Of a DNA stretch of 52,313 bases, positions 1 to 8,049 are shown piece after piece. The position numbers were made by a program, and so were the translations under genes. The notes under the pieces were generated by a model. The model worked only from the letters and a program-made list of their open reading frames with translations, made no database searches and was not told the origin of the DNA. Numbering within the stretch: the first letter of the stretch is position 1; each line of letters starts with the position of its first letter. Origin of the DNA: JADHUC01 sp964617665. Lineage in GTDB: Bacteria; Planctomycetota; Planctomycetia; Pirellulales; Pirellulaceae. The stretch lies in the NCBI GenBank assembly GCA_964617665.1, contig CAZUAH010000026.1, positions 1-52,313 on the forward strand. The letters are read 5' to 3'.

Positions 1-17
1 GCCGAAAATCTGTTTCA

Positions 18-38
18 CCAACGGCACGAGGCCGTTGG
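18..38. terminator. Hairpin downstream of the Nif3-like gene
   Basis: An 8-bp perfect inverted repeat (CCAACGGC / GCCGTTGG) with a 5-base loop lies about 60 bases beyond the stop codon of the minus-strand Nif3-like gene. Read on the minus strand, a short ATTTT stretch follows roughly ten bases later, so this may be a terminator. It lacks an immediate T-tract and could equally be a short repeat element. Confidence 0.3.
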
Positions 39-99
39 GGTCTAGCAGCCTCACACAAAGAGGCGCTGTCCTAATAGGCTCCATCGCGTCCCACCGTGA

Positions 100-1047
100 T
101 CATTCTTGCCGTTTGTGGCCTTTCACAGTCCAGGTGCGGGGATGCTCGGCAATCCAAACAAACTCCACGGTTGGAAAACGCTCGGCGAGGTGGTCGCGCA
201 GGCTCATCAAACCGGGCATCTCTGACGTGCCATGTTCGACCGTCACGATGCCCACTCCCATCTCGGCCAACCGCTCGCGGGACCTCCAGTACGAGGCGCC
301 GTCGTAGCACATCACCAGGACATCCGCGCCAAACTCGACCATCTCCTGGTCGGGCACTGCACAACCAACGCCGACTGCTGGGCAGGAGACCTTCATATCT
401 GGATCCCCGATAACCTGAACGCTGTCCTCGCCGAGCGGACCGATTCGATCTGCAACTTGCTGAGCGAATCCCCGCAGCGTGGTTTCGGGGATTTCGTAGA
501 CCGCCGTCCAACGCAAACGGGAGCCTTCGCGGAGTCGTTTCGTGAATCCAAGATACTTGGCCCACGAATCCCGGATGCCGATTTTGGGCCAGTTATCCCA
601 CGTGTCATGAGCGCGGAGGATCACCAGGCCGCTTTCAGCGAGCTCCTTGCTCTTGACGATGCCCGGCCCTTGGTTCCGCCACTGCTGCTCGGCAGCCGAG
701 TGTTCCCAGAACGTCGGCTCGTGAACGATCAGTAGATCACAATCGGCTTGGATGGCCGCTCGGATATCCCAAATCGAAGGAAACCAAGCGACCCCAGCCT
801 TCTTTACCGGATGATCGGGGTCGCCGCACTTCACCGTGTCGACCGTATTCTTGAGATTCACCCAAGGGCTGTTCTTTAGCAGGTAGTCTCGAATCTCGTC
901 AGTAGTCGGGAGACGTTCATTGACCGGTTCTTGACCGCAAGTGCCAGTTTGTTGGCCAAACAGACCGACCGTCGTAACCGCACCGACGCTCCCGATTGTC
1001 GACCCCATACGAAATAGGAACTCTCTACGTTTGACTTCATCTTGCAT
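100..1047 (-). CDS. Tat-exported Nif3-like metal-binding protein
   Basis: A 315-residue protein resembling the Nif3/YbgI (GTP cyclohydrolase I type 2-like) dinuclear metal family. Visible motifs are DLLIVHEPTFWEH (about residues 104-116), standing where the family has its metal-binding HHP-type motif, and a C-terminal VEHGTSEMPG, matching the family's late His/Glu ligands. The start at 1047 is chosen because GGAGG lies six bases upstream; longer in-frame versions lack this. From that start the protein begins MQDEVKRREFLFRMG followed by a hydrophobic stretch, a twin-arginine-type signal. Most Nif3 proteins are cytoplasmic, so export is unusual. The true reaction of this family is uncertain. 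The neighbouring nitrilase gene is divergent, sharing a 327-base gap. Confidence 0.75.
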   Translation of the reverse strand: MQDEVKRREFLFRMGSTIGSVGAVTTVGLFGQQTGTCGQEPVNERLPTTDEIRDYLLKNSPWVNLKNTVDTVKCGDPDHPVKKAGVAWFPSIWDIRAAIQADCDLLIVHEPTFWEHSAAEQQWRNQGPGIVKSKELAESGLVILRAHDTWDNWPKIGIRDSWAKYLGFTKRLREGSRLRWTAVYEIPETTLRGFAQQVADRIGPLGEDSVQVIGDPDMKVSCPAVGVGCAVPDQEMVEFGADVLVMCYDGASYWRSRERLAEMGVGIVTVEHGTSEMPGLMSLRDHLAERFPTVEFVWIAEHPRTWTVKGHKRQE

Positions 1048-1374
1048 ATCAACCTCCATTCTTAGTTGACGCGTTATGTGAGCAGCACGATCCACGTTGC
1101 CAAGCACGTCGCGCGAAGCTGGCACATCACTACCGGCTGATTGTACAATGTGAGACGCGTGGCGTCCGAGTGTTTCTTGTCGGAAGGTCGATGAATCTTT
1201 GAAGCTCCAGACAAAGCACGAGAACCGTCTGCGTGACAATAGGAACCGTTGCTGGACAATCTCGTTTCGCCGATCCGTTAGAATGTTCCCTGGAAGGTGG
1301 AGGCGATGCGCACGGTCGACTACGCTGAGGTTGATCCGTTCAACAGCCGCGATGGCTGGGAGATTTGATGAGAC
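1048..1374. other. Divergent intergenic region
   Basis: This 327-base gap separates the Nif3-like gene (minus) from the nitrilase-like gene (plus) and must contain both promoters. GGAGGTT at its left edge is the ribosome-binding site of the minus-strand gene. I see no convincing small gene, RNA or palindrome in the remainder. Confidence 0.5.
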
Positions 1375-2628
1375 ATGACTAACACGACGAAATGCCGTAC
1401 TTCTCTCTGCCTGACAACGATTCTTGCGGTCATCGCGTTCGGCGAGGCGGCAGGCGTTCGTGGGGCGGACAAGACGATCCAGCTAGCCGAGGCAGCTTCG
1501 ACCGGGCCGGCAACGATCCGCGTCGCGGCCGTGCAGGCGCAACGTCGCTTGGTCGACTGGCGCATCGGGGATCCTGGAAGAGTACTCGCGGCCGTGGACA
1601 AGAATCTTGTCGCGCTCGAGGAGATCGTACACAAGGCGGGCGATCAGAAATGCGACGTGCTGGCGTTCCCGGAAGATACACTCGGGTTGCTCAGTTGGTA
1701 CGGCATGAACGAGCCGATCGCGAAGGAGGTCGTACCTAAAGCCGTCTCGCGGATGCTTGACCGGTTGGGGCGTGCCGCCGCCTCGCATCGAATGTACCTT
1801 GTCGTTTGCAGCGACTTCATCGAGTCGGATGGAGCGACCTACAACACGGCATTCTTCCTGGGGCGCGACGGCAAGGAGATCGGCCGATATCACAAAACGT
1901 GCCCGACATGGTCCGAGTGTGGTGCAAGGAAGCGTGGCGAATCGCTTCCTGTGTTTCCGACATCCGACCTTGGCACCGTGGGTATGCTGATCTGCTACGA
2001 CTTGGTGTTTCCGGAGACGGCGCGTTGCCTGGCACTGGCTGGAGCCGACATCGTCTTCTTCCCAACCATGGGCGGGGCGGCCGTGGGCGTCGATGACATT
2101 GGGCTGCAGGCTTTGCGCGTCCGAGCAGCGGAGAATCACCTATACCTTGTCGTCGCCTTCCGGGGCAACGGCTCGATGGTCATTTCGCCGCGAGGCAAGA
2201 TCATCGCTCGGGCCGAGGGTCCGGACGGCTTGGCCATTGCGGACATCGACCCGCTGGGCGGCCGGCAAGGCGGCGATGCCATGAATCACCAGCGCGACAT
2301 GCGGGCGCGGCTCTTTCGTGAGCGCAATCCCGCAGCCTTCGGAATTCTGACGGACCCGAACCCGCCTGTGCTCGAGAAGGTCCCCATCGACATCACCTCA
2401 AAGGAAGCTGGACGAATCGCGGCCAGAGTGTTGACCATCGGCGAAGAGGAATTCCAACAAGCCGAGTCGCTCGCCCGCGAGGGAAAGACAACTGATGCCA
2501 TCGCTGCCTTCGACCGTTTGCGAGCCGAGTACCGAGGGAGTTGGATCGAACGAGTTGCGTCCGAGCGACTGCGGAGGCTTCGTCAATCGAAAGACAAAGA
2601 AACACATAGAGGAGGAAAAGACCCATGA
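1375..2628 (+). CDS. Exported carbon-nitrogen hydrolase (nitrilase superfamily)
   Basis: A 417-residue hydrolase of the nitrilase superfamily, which cleaves non-peptide C-N bonds (amides, carbamoyl groups, nitriles) by a Glu-Lys-Cys triad. The triad is visible: E100 in DVLAFPED, K174 in RYHKTCP and C207 in GMLICYDLVFPE. Residues 1-31 form a hydrophobic signal peptide ending near GVRGAD, so the enzyme probably acts outside the cytoplasm, which is atypical for the family. After the catalytic domain, residues about 345-417 add a charged helical tail (EEFQQAESLAREGKTTDAIA) resembling a single TPR-like hairpin. The stop codon overlaps the ATG of the next gene (ATGA at 2625-2628), so the two are probably translationally coupled. 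The substrate cannot be read from the sequence. Confidence 0.85.
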   Translation: MTNTTKCRTSLCLTTILAVIAFGEAAGVRGADKTIQLAEAASTGPATIRVAAVQAQRRLVDWRIGDPGRVLAAVDKNLVALEEIVHKAGDQKCDVLAFPEDTLGLLSWYGMNEPIAKEVVPKAVSRMLDRLGRAAASHRMYLVVCSDFIESDGATYNTAFFLGRDGKEIGRYHKTCPTWSECGARKRGESLPVFPTSDLGTVGMLICYDLVFPETARCLALAGADIVFFPTMGGAAVGVDDIGLQALRVRAAENHLYLVVAFRGNGSMVISPRGKIIARAEGPDGLAIADIDPLGGRQGGDAMNHQRDMRARLFRERNPAAFGILTDPNPPVLEKVPIDITSKEAGRIAARVLTIGEEEFQQAESLAREGKTTDAIAAFDRLRAEYRGSWIERVASERLRRLRQSKDKETHRGGKDP

Positions 2629-3617
2629 GAGCCCTGGAAAAGAGCACGTTGGTTTTGCTCACGCTGTCGCTCGTTGCCCAATCAGTGCAGGCGGACGACG
2701 GAATTGCCGGCAGATTTCGTCGCGACAAAGGGATCGGAAACGATCCTGCCGTCGTCTTCACGGAGAACTTCGACAAGGGATCGCTCGACGTGATCGCCAA
2801 GCGATGGGAAAGCGTTGAGAACAAGGAAATCCTATCGCTTTCGCCCGATGTCCCCGAAGCGAGCGGTGACGGCAAGTCCCTGTTGATGACGCACATCGGT
2901 GGCAAAGACACTGGCGCACACCTTTACCGGCGTCTACAGCCCGGCTACGACAAACTGCACGTCCGGTTCTACGTCAAATTCGATCCCGATTGCGCTCCGA
3001 TTCACCATTTCTTTCACGTCGGTGGCTACAATCCGGCGACACCTTGGCCACAAGGCGGTGCGGGCCAACGCCCGCGCGGCGACGAGCGATTCAGCACGGG
3101 CGTCGAGCCATTCGGGGACAGATGGCGTTGGGACTACTACAGCTACTGGATGGAAATGCGCGGCAGCCCGCCGCGAGGACAGACCTGGGGCAACAGCTTC
3201 ATTCACGACCCGCAGTTCAAGGTAAAGCACGGCAAGTGGACTTGTGTGGAACTGATGATGAAGATGAACGACATTGGCGACACGAATGGCGAGATGGCCC
3301 TCTGGTTCGACGGCAAACCGGCCAGCCATCTTGGCCAAGGTTTTCCGAAGGGGAAATGGGTGTATGACAAGTTCCTGCCCGGCCAAGACGGCGAAGGCGT
3401 TCGCTGGAGCGATCAGAAACAGAGCCCGGAACGTCTGCAATTTCCAGCGGGCGGCCTTCCCTTCGAGGGCTTTCGCTGGCGGAGCGACGAACGGCTGAAG
3501 GTTAATTTCCTCTGGGTGCTACTGTACATCACCAAAGCGCCGCAGGATCATGTCAGCAAAATCTGGTTCGACAATATCGTCGTCGCCAAGGAGTACATTG
3601 GCCCGCTTACTCCATGA
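2625..3617 (+). CDS. Secreted protein, probable beta-sandwich (lyase/LamG-like)
   Basis: A 330-residue protein with a typical Sec signal peptide (residues 1-23, cleavage near SVQADD). The mature part has the look of a concanavalin/polysaccharide-lyase-like jelly roll: it opens with VVFTENFDKGSLD, contains many aromatic and Gly residues (RFYVKFDPD, HHFFHVGGYNP, WRWDYYSYWMEMRG), then KHGKWTCVELMMKMND and GEMALWFDGKP, and closes with KIWFDNIVVAKEYIGP. That final pattern is typical of C-terminal strands in carbohydrate-binding or lyase sandwiches. No catalytic residue can be assigned. It is coupled to the upstream exported nitrilase-like gene, so the two may act on the same extracellular substrate. 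Confidence 0.7.
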   Translation: MRALEKSTLVLLTLSLVAQSVQADDGIAGRFRRDKGIGNDPAVVFTENFDKGSLDVIAKRWESVENKEILSLSPDVPEASGDGKSLLMTHIGGKDTGAHLYRRLQPGYDKLHVRFYVKFDPDCAPIHHFFHVGGYNPATPWPQGGAGQRPRGDERFSTGVEPFGDRWRWDYYSYWMEMRGSPPRGQTWGNSFIHDPQFKVKHGKWTCVELMMKMNDIGDTNGEMALWFDGKPASHLGQGFPKGKWVYDKFLPGQDGEGVRWSDQKQSPERLQFPAGGLPFEGFRWRSDERLKVNFLWVLLYITKAPQDHVSKIWFDNIVVAKEYIGPLTP

Positions 3618-3653
3618 TCGGCAGCAATAACGGAGAGTAGGATGTCCTGTGGA

Positions 3654-3684
3654 GGAATCTCGCCAAGCAAAGATGATTCCTTTT
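3654..3684. terminator. Weak terminator candidate between convergent genes
   Basis: GGAATC (3654-3659) can pair with GATTCC (3675-3680), and TTTT follows directly. It lies in the 83-base gap between the ends of two convergent genes, where a terminator is expected. The stem is only 6 bp and the loop is 15 bases. Confidence 0.3.
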
Positions 3685-3700
3685 GTACCTTCACCTTTGC

Positions 3701-5443
3701 TTAACGCCGGAACTCAAATGCACCGATGTCCCACATGCCGTCTTTCGGTCGCGGGTGGCCTGTGATGTCGACTCGGATGTCCAGACCGTACATTTTGCGG
3801 AAGGTGTCGCAGTGTGTAGTGGGAGTTGCCTTGTCGATCGCGGCTGAGCCTGCCTTGAGGGTCGGGCAGCCTTTGGGGGCGATGAGCAGCGCCGGGTCAC
3901 CCACAATATTCCCCGTACCCTTCAGCTTGATGCCTCGCCTGTTCCAGGCGTGCACGATCTTTTCGCCCTTCGACGCGTAGAACATTCGATTGTCGAACGC
4001 GTCTTTGGGGTCATTTGTATTCAGGTTGTCGATGAACGGTATCCTCTTGCCGCCCAGCCAGAACAGATTGTTCTGCAGAGTTGTCACATTCCCGACACCG
4101 GTCCCCAGCGACAGCGCCGACAGGCGAAAGTCTGTGATGAGGTTGTTTTCAATGACGACCTCATCGACGCCTACCTGCCAGTGATGGTGAATGCCCTCCC
4201 GCACGGACGCGATGGTGTTGCCTACGATTGCCAGGCTTTCGGAATCTGGGTCTATGTCCAGTGTTATACCGCTGCCGTGGATATCATGGATATGATTGCC
4301 CATGATCCAACCGCGGCGCACTCCTTCAACGCGTATGCCCGTTCGGCTGTCTCGGATCTCATTGAAAAGAATCCACGCATTGTCCGGGCCGAACCCTTGC
4401 CGCGGGTCGTAGCCGTTGCTGCCGACGACTATCGCATCGCCCGACGACGTTTCCGACCTCTCGTAGCCGTACATCGTATTCTGCGAAACCACGACATCGC
4501 GGATTGTCTTCAGATCCACGGCGTTTTCGCGATCCTCGTGGAAGACGTTGCCACCGATGTACACGTAGCGGGGCGCTATCTTGGCTCGATGCGAACCCTG
4601 AACGGCATCGCCGCTGTTGTGGTGAATGTGGTTGTGCAAGATCCAGATGCGCTCGATGCCCGAGCCCACGTTCACGCCGTGGCAGTCGTCGGCCGTCCGT
4701 TTGCCGTCACGGACACGCACCCTCTCGTTGTGGTGAATGTGGTTTCTGTACACCACCATGTCTTGAGTACCGGAACTGGTGCCAATGGCAGAACCACCCG
4801 CCCCGCCCTGGCCCGGCGGGTTGTGCACTTCGAGGTAACGCAGCGCAATGTGATGCTGTTGTTCCCAGACTCGCGGAAAGGCCCGATCGTAGAATTCAAT
4901 GTTCTCTAGAATGAAATACGAAGCATCCAGCCGCATCTGAAACGCTTTGGCTGCACCCTGAAAACGCACCTTCTTGTCTGGCGACGGGGCGCGAACGAAA
5001 ACAGGCTTCTCACGCGTGCCCTGAGCCTCGATCCGCTTCCAACCTTCGTACTGATACGCTCCGCCGTGGATTTCGACCACAGATCCGGCGGGGAGCGAAA
5101 CGGTCAGCCGGTCGAACACGTCTTTGCGAGGTTTCTCCGGCGTTCCGAACGGGTTGTCTTCATTGGTGGCGGCGGGGTGGCTGTTGTCGATGTAATGCGT
5201 GTACGGACCGTGCCCGGCGTCCCTGTACTTGAAGCCGCCCGCTTCGAAGGTCTTGCCCGCGTACATGCGGTGCGACTCGTTGATGCCGAAGGTCGGAGCC
5301 GGAATGCCTATGGGTGGAGCGTACGCTTTAGAGTCTTTCGTTTCCGCGGCTTCTGCGACGTTCACTGGGTCATGCAAAGCGGCACTCGCCGCGGCCATGG
5401 CAAATGCAGAACAGGAAACAATGGTTCCGATCAATCTCGCCAT
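3701..5443 (-). CDS. Secreted right-handed parallel beta-helix protein
   Basis: About 580 residues with a signal peptide (MARLIGTIVSCSAFAMAAASA). The body contains the irregular ~22-residue repeats of right-handed parallel beta-helix proteins: DASYFILENIEFYDRAF, HIALRYLEVHNPPG, DMVVYRNHIHHNE, RIWILHNHIHHNSGDAV, YVYIGGNVFHED, DVVVSQNTMYGYE, RGWIMGNHIHDIHGSGI and EVVIENNLITDF. This fold is typical of polysaccharide lyases and glycosidases (the NosD/pectate-lyase group), but catalytic residues are not assigned. The end (IRVDITGHPRPKDGMWDIGAFEFRR) is a common planctomycete ending for such proteins. Two adjacent ATGs exist at 5446 and 5443; GGAGG is better spaced for 5443. It is separated by 380 bases from the upstream SDR gene and is probably transcribed alone. 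Confidence 0.8.
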   Translation of the reverse strand: MARLIGTIVSCSAFAMAAASAALHDPVNVAEAAETKDSKAYAPPIGIPAPTFGINESHRMYAGKTFEAGGFKYRDAGHGPYTHYIDNSHPAATNEDNPFGTPEKPRKDVFDRLTVSLPAGSVVEIHGGAYQYEGWKRIEAQGTREKPVFVRAPSPDKKVRFQGAAKAFQMRLDASYFILENIEFYDRAFPRVWEQQHHIALRYLEVHNPPGQGGAGGSAIGTSSGTQDMVVYRNHIHHNERVRVRDGKRTADDCHGVNVGSGIERIWILHNHIHHNSGDAVQGSHRAKIAPRYVYIGGNVFHEDRENAVDLKTIRDVVVSQNTMYGYERSETSSGDAIVVGSNGYDPRQGFGPDNAWILFNEIRDSRTGIRVEGVRRGWIMGNHIHDIHGSGITLDIDPDSESLAIVGNTIASVREGIHHHWQVGVDEVVIENNLITDFRLSALSLGTGVGNVTTLQNNLFWLGGKRIPFIDNLNTNDPKDAFDNRMFYASKGEKIVHAWNRRGIKLKGTGNIVGDPALLIAPKGCPTLKAGSAAIDKATPTTHCDTFRKMYGLDIRVDITGHPRPKDGMWDIGAFEFRR

Positions 5444-5823
5444 CATAGCCTCCGGCCCATTCGAGCGGAGTTCATTGTTCCCGCAACGACCGTGAGCCGC
5501 CGCTCTGAGTGATCCGCGTAGGACACACCATCGGGCTCAGTCTACAAATCGCCCTTTCGATTGTCGACCTATGCCGTCGATCGGTTAACGCGTGCTCGTC
5601 AGGCCTTGCAGACTAATCGACGTGGGAAACACCTAAGCTTGTTGAAGTGTTTCGCAGGCTCTTTCTTCGGCTTGTCCTGGCAATCGTAACGGCAGAGTCG
5701 AAATAGACGATTGAGAGGGACCTGCCTCAAATCGTCCGATCCCTCCAACTTCGCATCTCACACGACGCATGTCTTGAGGGGGTAGACGTCAACTTGCTGG
5801 TCGGTGATTCTTTTGGAGGGGCT
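5444..5823. other. Intergenic region upstream of the beta-helix gene
   Basis: About 380 bases between the end of the SDR gene and the start of the beta-helix gene, both on the minus strand. GGAGG at its left edge is the ribosome-binding site of the beta-helix gene, whose promoter should lie here. No small gene or RNA is supported. Confidence 0.45.
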
Positions 5824-6612
5824 TCAGCCACATCCATCGAAAAGTGCCGCCCACGGCTTCTGACCGGCCAGTTGTCCGCCGTCGATGACGAATGTCTGTC
5901 CGGTGATGTACGAGGCTTCGTCGCTGGCGAGGAACAAGAATAGGGGTGCAACATCCGTCACCGCACCAACCCTGCCCGCGGGGATATAGCGATCGGCGAA
6001 CTCCTCTACAAACTCGTCGCTATCGACTTCGCGATTGATGGGACTCCGCACATAACCGGGACAGACGGCGTTGGCGCGGATTCCGAGACGAGCCAGTTCG
6101 ATGGCAATGGTCTTCGTCAGTAGAATCAGTCCGGCCTTGCTGGCGTTGTAGTGGGCGTGTCCGAGTTCGGCATCCAGGCCGTTCTTGCTGGACATGTTCA
6201 AGACAACTCCTCGTTTCCTCCGCGCCATGTATCTGCAGACGCTTTGAGCCACGTGGAACGCGCCGGTCAAGTTGACATCGAGAGTTTTCTGCCACTCGTC
6301 GGCGTCGATATTCAAGAAGGGCGTCACTTCGCAAATGCCAGCGTTGTTGACCAATACATCGATCGGTGCGATCTGTTCCGCCTGATCCACGGCCGCGACA
6401 ACTCGCTCCCGAAGGGACACATCGACCAAGAAAGGGTGCGCTTTGTAGCCGTCGGCCTGCCACTGCCGAATGGCCTGTCCAAGGGCCTCTTCGTTGTAGT
6501 CAAACACGCTGGTCGTTGCGCCCGCCTCGCAAAACTGTCGGACAATTTCAAGTCCGATACCGCTGGCGCCGCCGGTGACCAACACGTGCCTGTCCGCAAA
6601 TCGCGTGTCCAT
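5824..6612 (-). CDS. Short-chain dehydrogenase/reductase (SDR)
   Basis: A 262-residue classical SDR, a cytoplasmic NAD(P)-dependent alcohol/ketone oxidoreductase. Visible motifs are the cofactor loop TGGASGIG (residues 13-20), the acidic residue after strand 2 (VFDYN), which suggests NAD(H) preference, NNAG (89-92), catalytic S141 in LNMSSKNG, and Y155/K159 in YNASK. The PGYVRSPI segment and the C-terminal ITGQTFVIDGGQL are also standard. It lies 35 bases downstream of the class III aminotransferase on the same strand and is probably in one transcript with it. The substrate is unknown; sugar or polyol oxidation would fit the setting. Confidence 0.9.
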   Translation of the reverse strand: MDTRFADRHVLVTGGASGIGLEIVRQFCEAGATTSVFDYNEEALGQAIRQWQADGYKAHPFLVDVSLRERVVAAVDQAEQIAPIDVLVNNAGICEVTPFLNIDADEWQKTLDVNLTGAFHVAQSVCRYMARRKRGVVLNMSSKNGLDAELGHAHYNASKAGLILLTKTIAIELARLGIRANAVCPGYVRSPINREVDSDEFVEEFADRYIPAGRVGAVTDVAPLFLFLASDEASYITGQTFVIDGGQLAGQKPWAALFDGCG

Positions 6613-6647
6613 ATGTCGAAAGTCCCTATCTCGTTACTTTTCGAAGT

Positions 6648-7961
6648 TCACAGCTCGTCGCTATGTGCCGTCAGAACCTCTTCCAGGACGGCGAGTACGC
6701 GATCGATATCGTCACTGGAGTGCTGGACCGTGTAGCCGTGATGGAATGGGCCGCCCCCATAGTCGTGGAAATACACGCCTTTTTCCCAGCAGGCCTTCAG
6801 TACCTTCAGAAACGTCTCGTTGTTGTGACAGAACGTGTCCTCATACCGGAGCGCTGGCGTTCGCCTGCCGATCAGGATGTTGAATCGGGCTCCATGATGG
6901 GGGACGACGGCATTGAGCTTGTTTGCTGCTATGATCTGATCCATGCCGTCGTGGAATTGCGTCTCAAGCTTCTGCAGCGTGGCATAGAACTCGGGCTTTG
7001 CCGCCTCTCTCATGAAGGCCAGACCCGCAAGTACTGGCACCAAATGGGCGTTGAACGTCCCGCTGTGCGCTACCGGTCCAACGGGCTGGTACAAGTCCAT
7101 AATCTCGGCCTTGCCGCAAAAAGCCGACAAGGGCAACCCGCCGCCCAGCGATTTGCCGATCGTACACACGTCTGGCACAATCCCGAAATCCTCCTGCGCT
7201 CCTCCAAGCGATTTCTTGAATACCGATTGGATTTCATCGAAGAACAGCACGATCCCCGCGTCTTTGGTGATTTGGCGGGCGAACTCCAAGTAGCCCGGTT
7301 CGGCCTTGATGCAGGCGCAGTTGTAATTGACTGGCTCCAAGATCAGCATGGCCGCCTCATGAGCGTGCTGTTCGACCGCCGCCTGCAATGCGTCACGGTC
7401 GTTGTAGGGGATCGGGATGATCAACTCGGCCAACTCTTTCGGAATGCCCACGGATTCGATGTATGGGGATTGCCGGTTTTGCGAGAATGAACTCTGTGGC
7501 GGATGACCTCCTATATAAATCAGTTCGTGATAGCCGTGGAAATGCCCTTCGACGCGAATGATCTTGTCGCGACCCGTGAATGCCCGGCATGCGCGAATAA
7601 GGTGCAACGTCGCCTCGGACCCGGCGGAACAGAACCGCACGCGATCTGCGCACGGAATGCATTGACAGACCAGGCGGGCCAGTTCTTCATGGTGTGGAGT
7701 TTCAAGTGCATTGATGTATCCCAAATCGGACGCCGTTCGCATTGCCTCGTCGATCGCGGGATGAGCGTTGCCCAGTAGGCCGGCTCCATGGGCACACGAC
7801 ATGTCGATGAACTCCCGTCCTTCGATATCCCAGACCCTACTTCCCATGCCGCGGGAAACGTAGAACGGCATGTTCAGCGCTTTGTTAAGCCGCGTCGACG
7901 AGTTCACGCCGCCCGGCAGCACCTTCCTGGCAAGCGCGTAGTGATCTGAGTGAGTCGTCAT
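6648..7961 (-). CDS. Class III PLP-dependent aminotransferase (HemL-like)
   Basis: A 437-residue fold-type I PLP enzyme closest in pattern to glutamate-1-semialdehyde aminomutase and related class III aminotransferases. It shows SAGSEATLHLIRACRAFTGR (phosphate-binding loop), EGHFHGYHE, EPVNYN, the PLP-nitrogen Asp D242 in FFDEIQS, and the Schiff-base lysine K270 in CTIGKSLGGGLP. GPVAHSGTFNAH also matches the HemL group. The HemL signatures around FDEVMTGFR are altered (FDEIQSVFK), and the gene sits in a catabolic operon, so I do not call it hemL; it probably acts on an amino or keto sugar or acid. GGAGTG lies about seven bases before the ATG. Upstream, 88 bases away, is the five-haem protein gene; downstream, 35 bases away, is the SDR. 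Confidence 0.85.
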   Translation of the reverse strand: MTTHSDHYALARKVLPGGVNSSTRLNKALNMPFYVSRGMGSRVWDIEGREFIDMSCAHGAGLLGNAHPAIDEAMRTASDLGYINALETPHHEELARLVCQCIPCADRVRFCSAGSEATLHLIRACRAFTGRDKIIRVEGHFHGYHELIYIGGHPPQSSFSQNRQSPYIESVGIPKELAELIIPIPYNDRDALQAAVEQHAHEAAMLILEPVNYNCACIKAEPGYLEFARQITKDAGIVLFFDEIQSVFKKSLGGAQEDFGIVPDVCTIGKSLGGGLPLSAFCGKAEIMDLYQPVGPVAHSGTFNAHLVPVLAGLAFMREAAKPEFYATLQKLETQFHDGMDQIIAANKLNAVVPHHGARFNILIGRRTPALRYEDTFCHNNETFLKVLKACWEKGVYFHDYGGGPFHHGYTVQHSSDDIDRVLAVLEEVLTAHSDEL

Positions 7962-8049
7962 TGATACACTCCGGTAGTCCTGGATTGCGGTGGCTTCGTG
8001 TCACTTCGCGTGTTTCCGTGCCGCATGCATCGCCACCTATTTCGATACG

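Noticed and set aside
3950..4909. A 319-residue plus-strand reading frame
   Set aside because: It is antisense to the beta-helix gene; its repetitive Val/His composition reflects the complementary repeats.
6648..7961. Glutamate-1-semialdehyde aminomutase (hemL) of tetrapyrrole synthesis
   Set aside because: The fold and lysine motif fit, but conserved HemL residues differ and the context is catabolic; left as a HemL-like aminotransferase.
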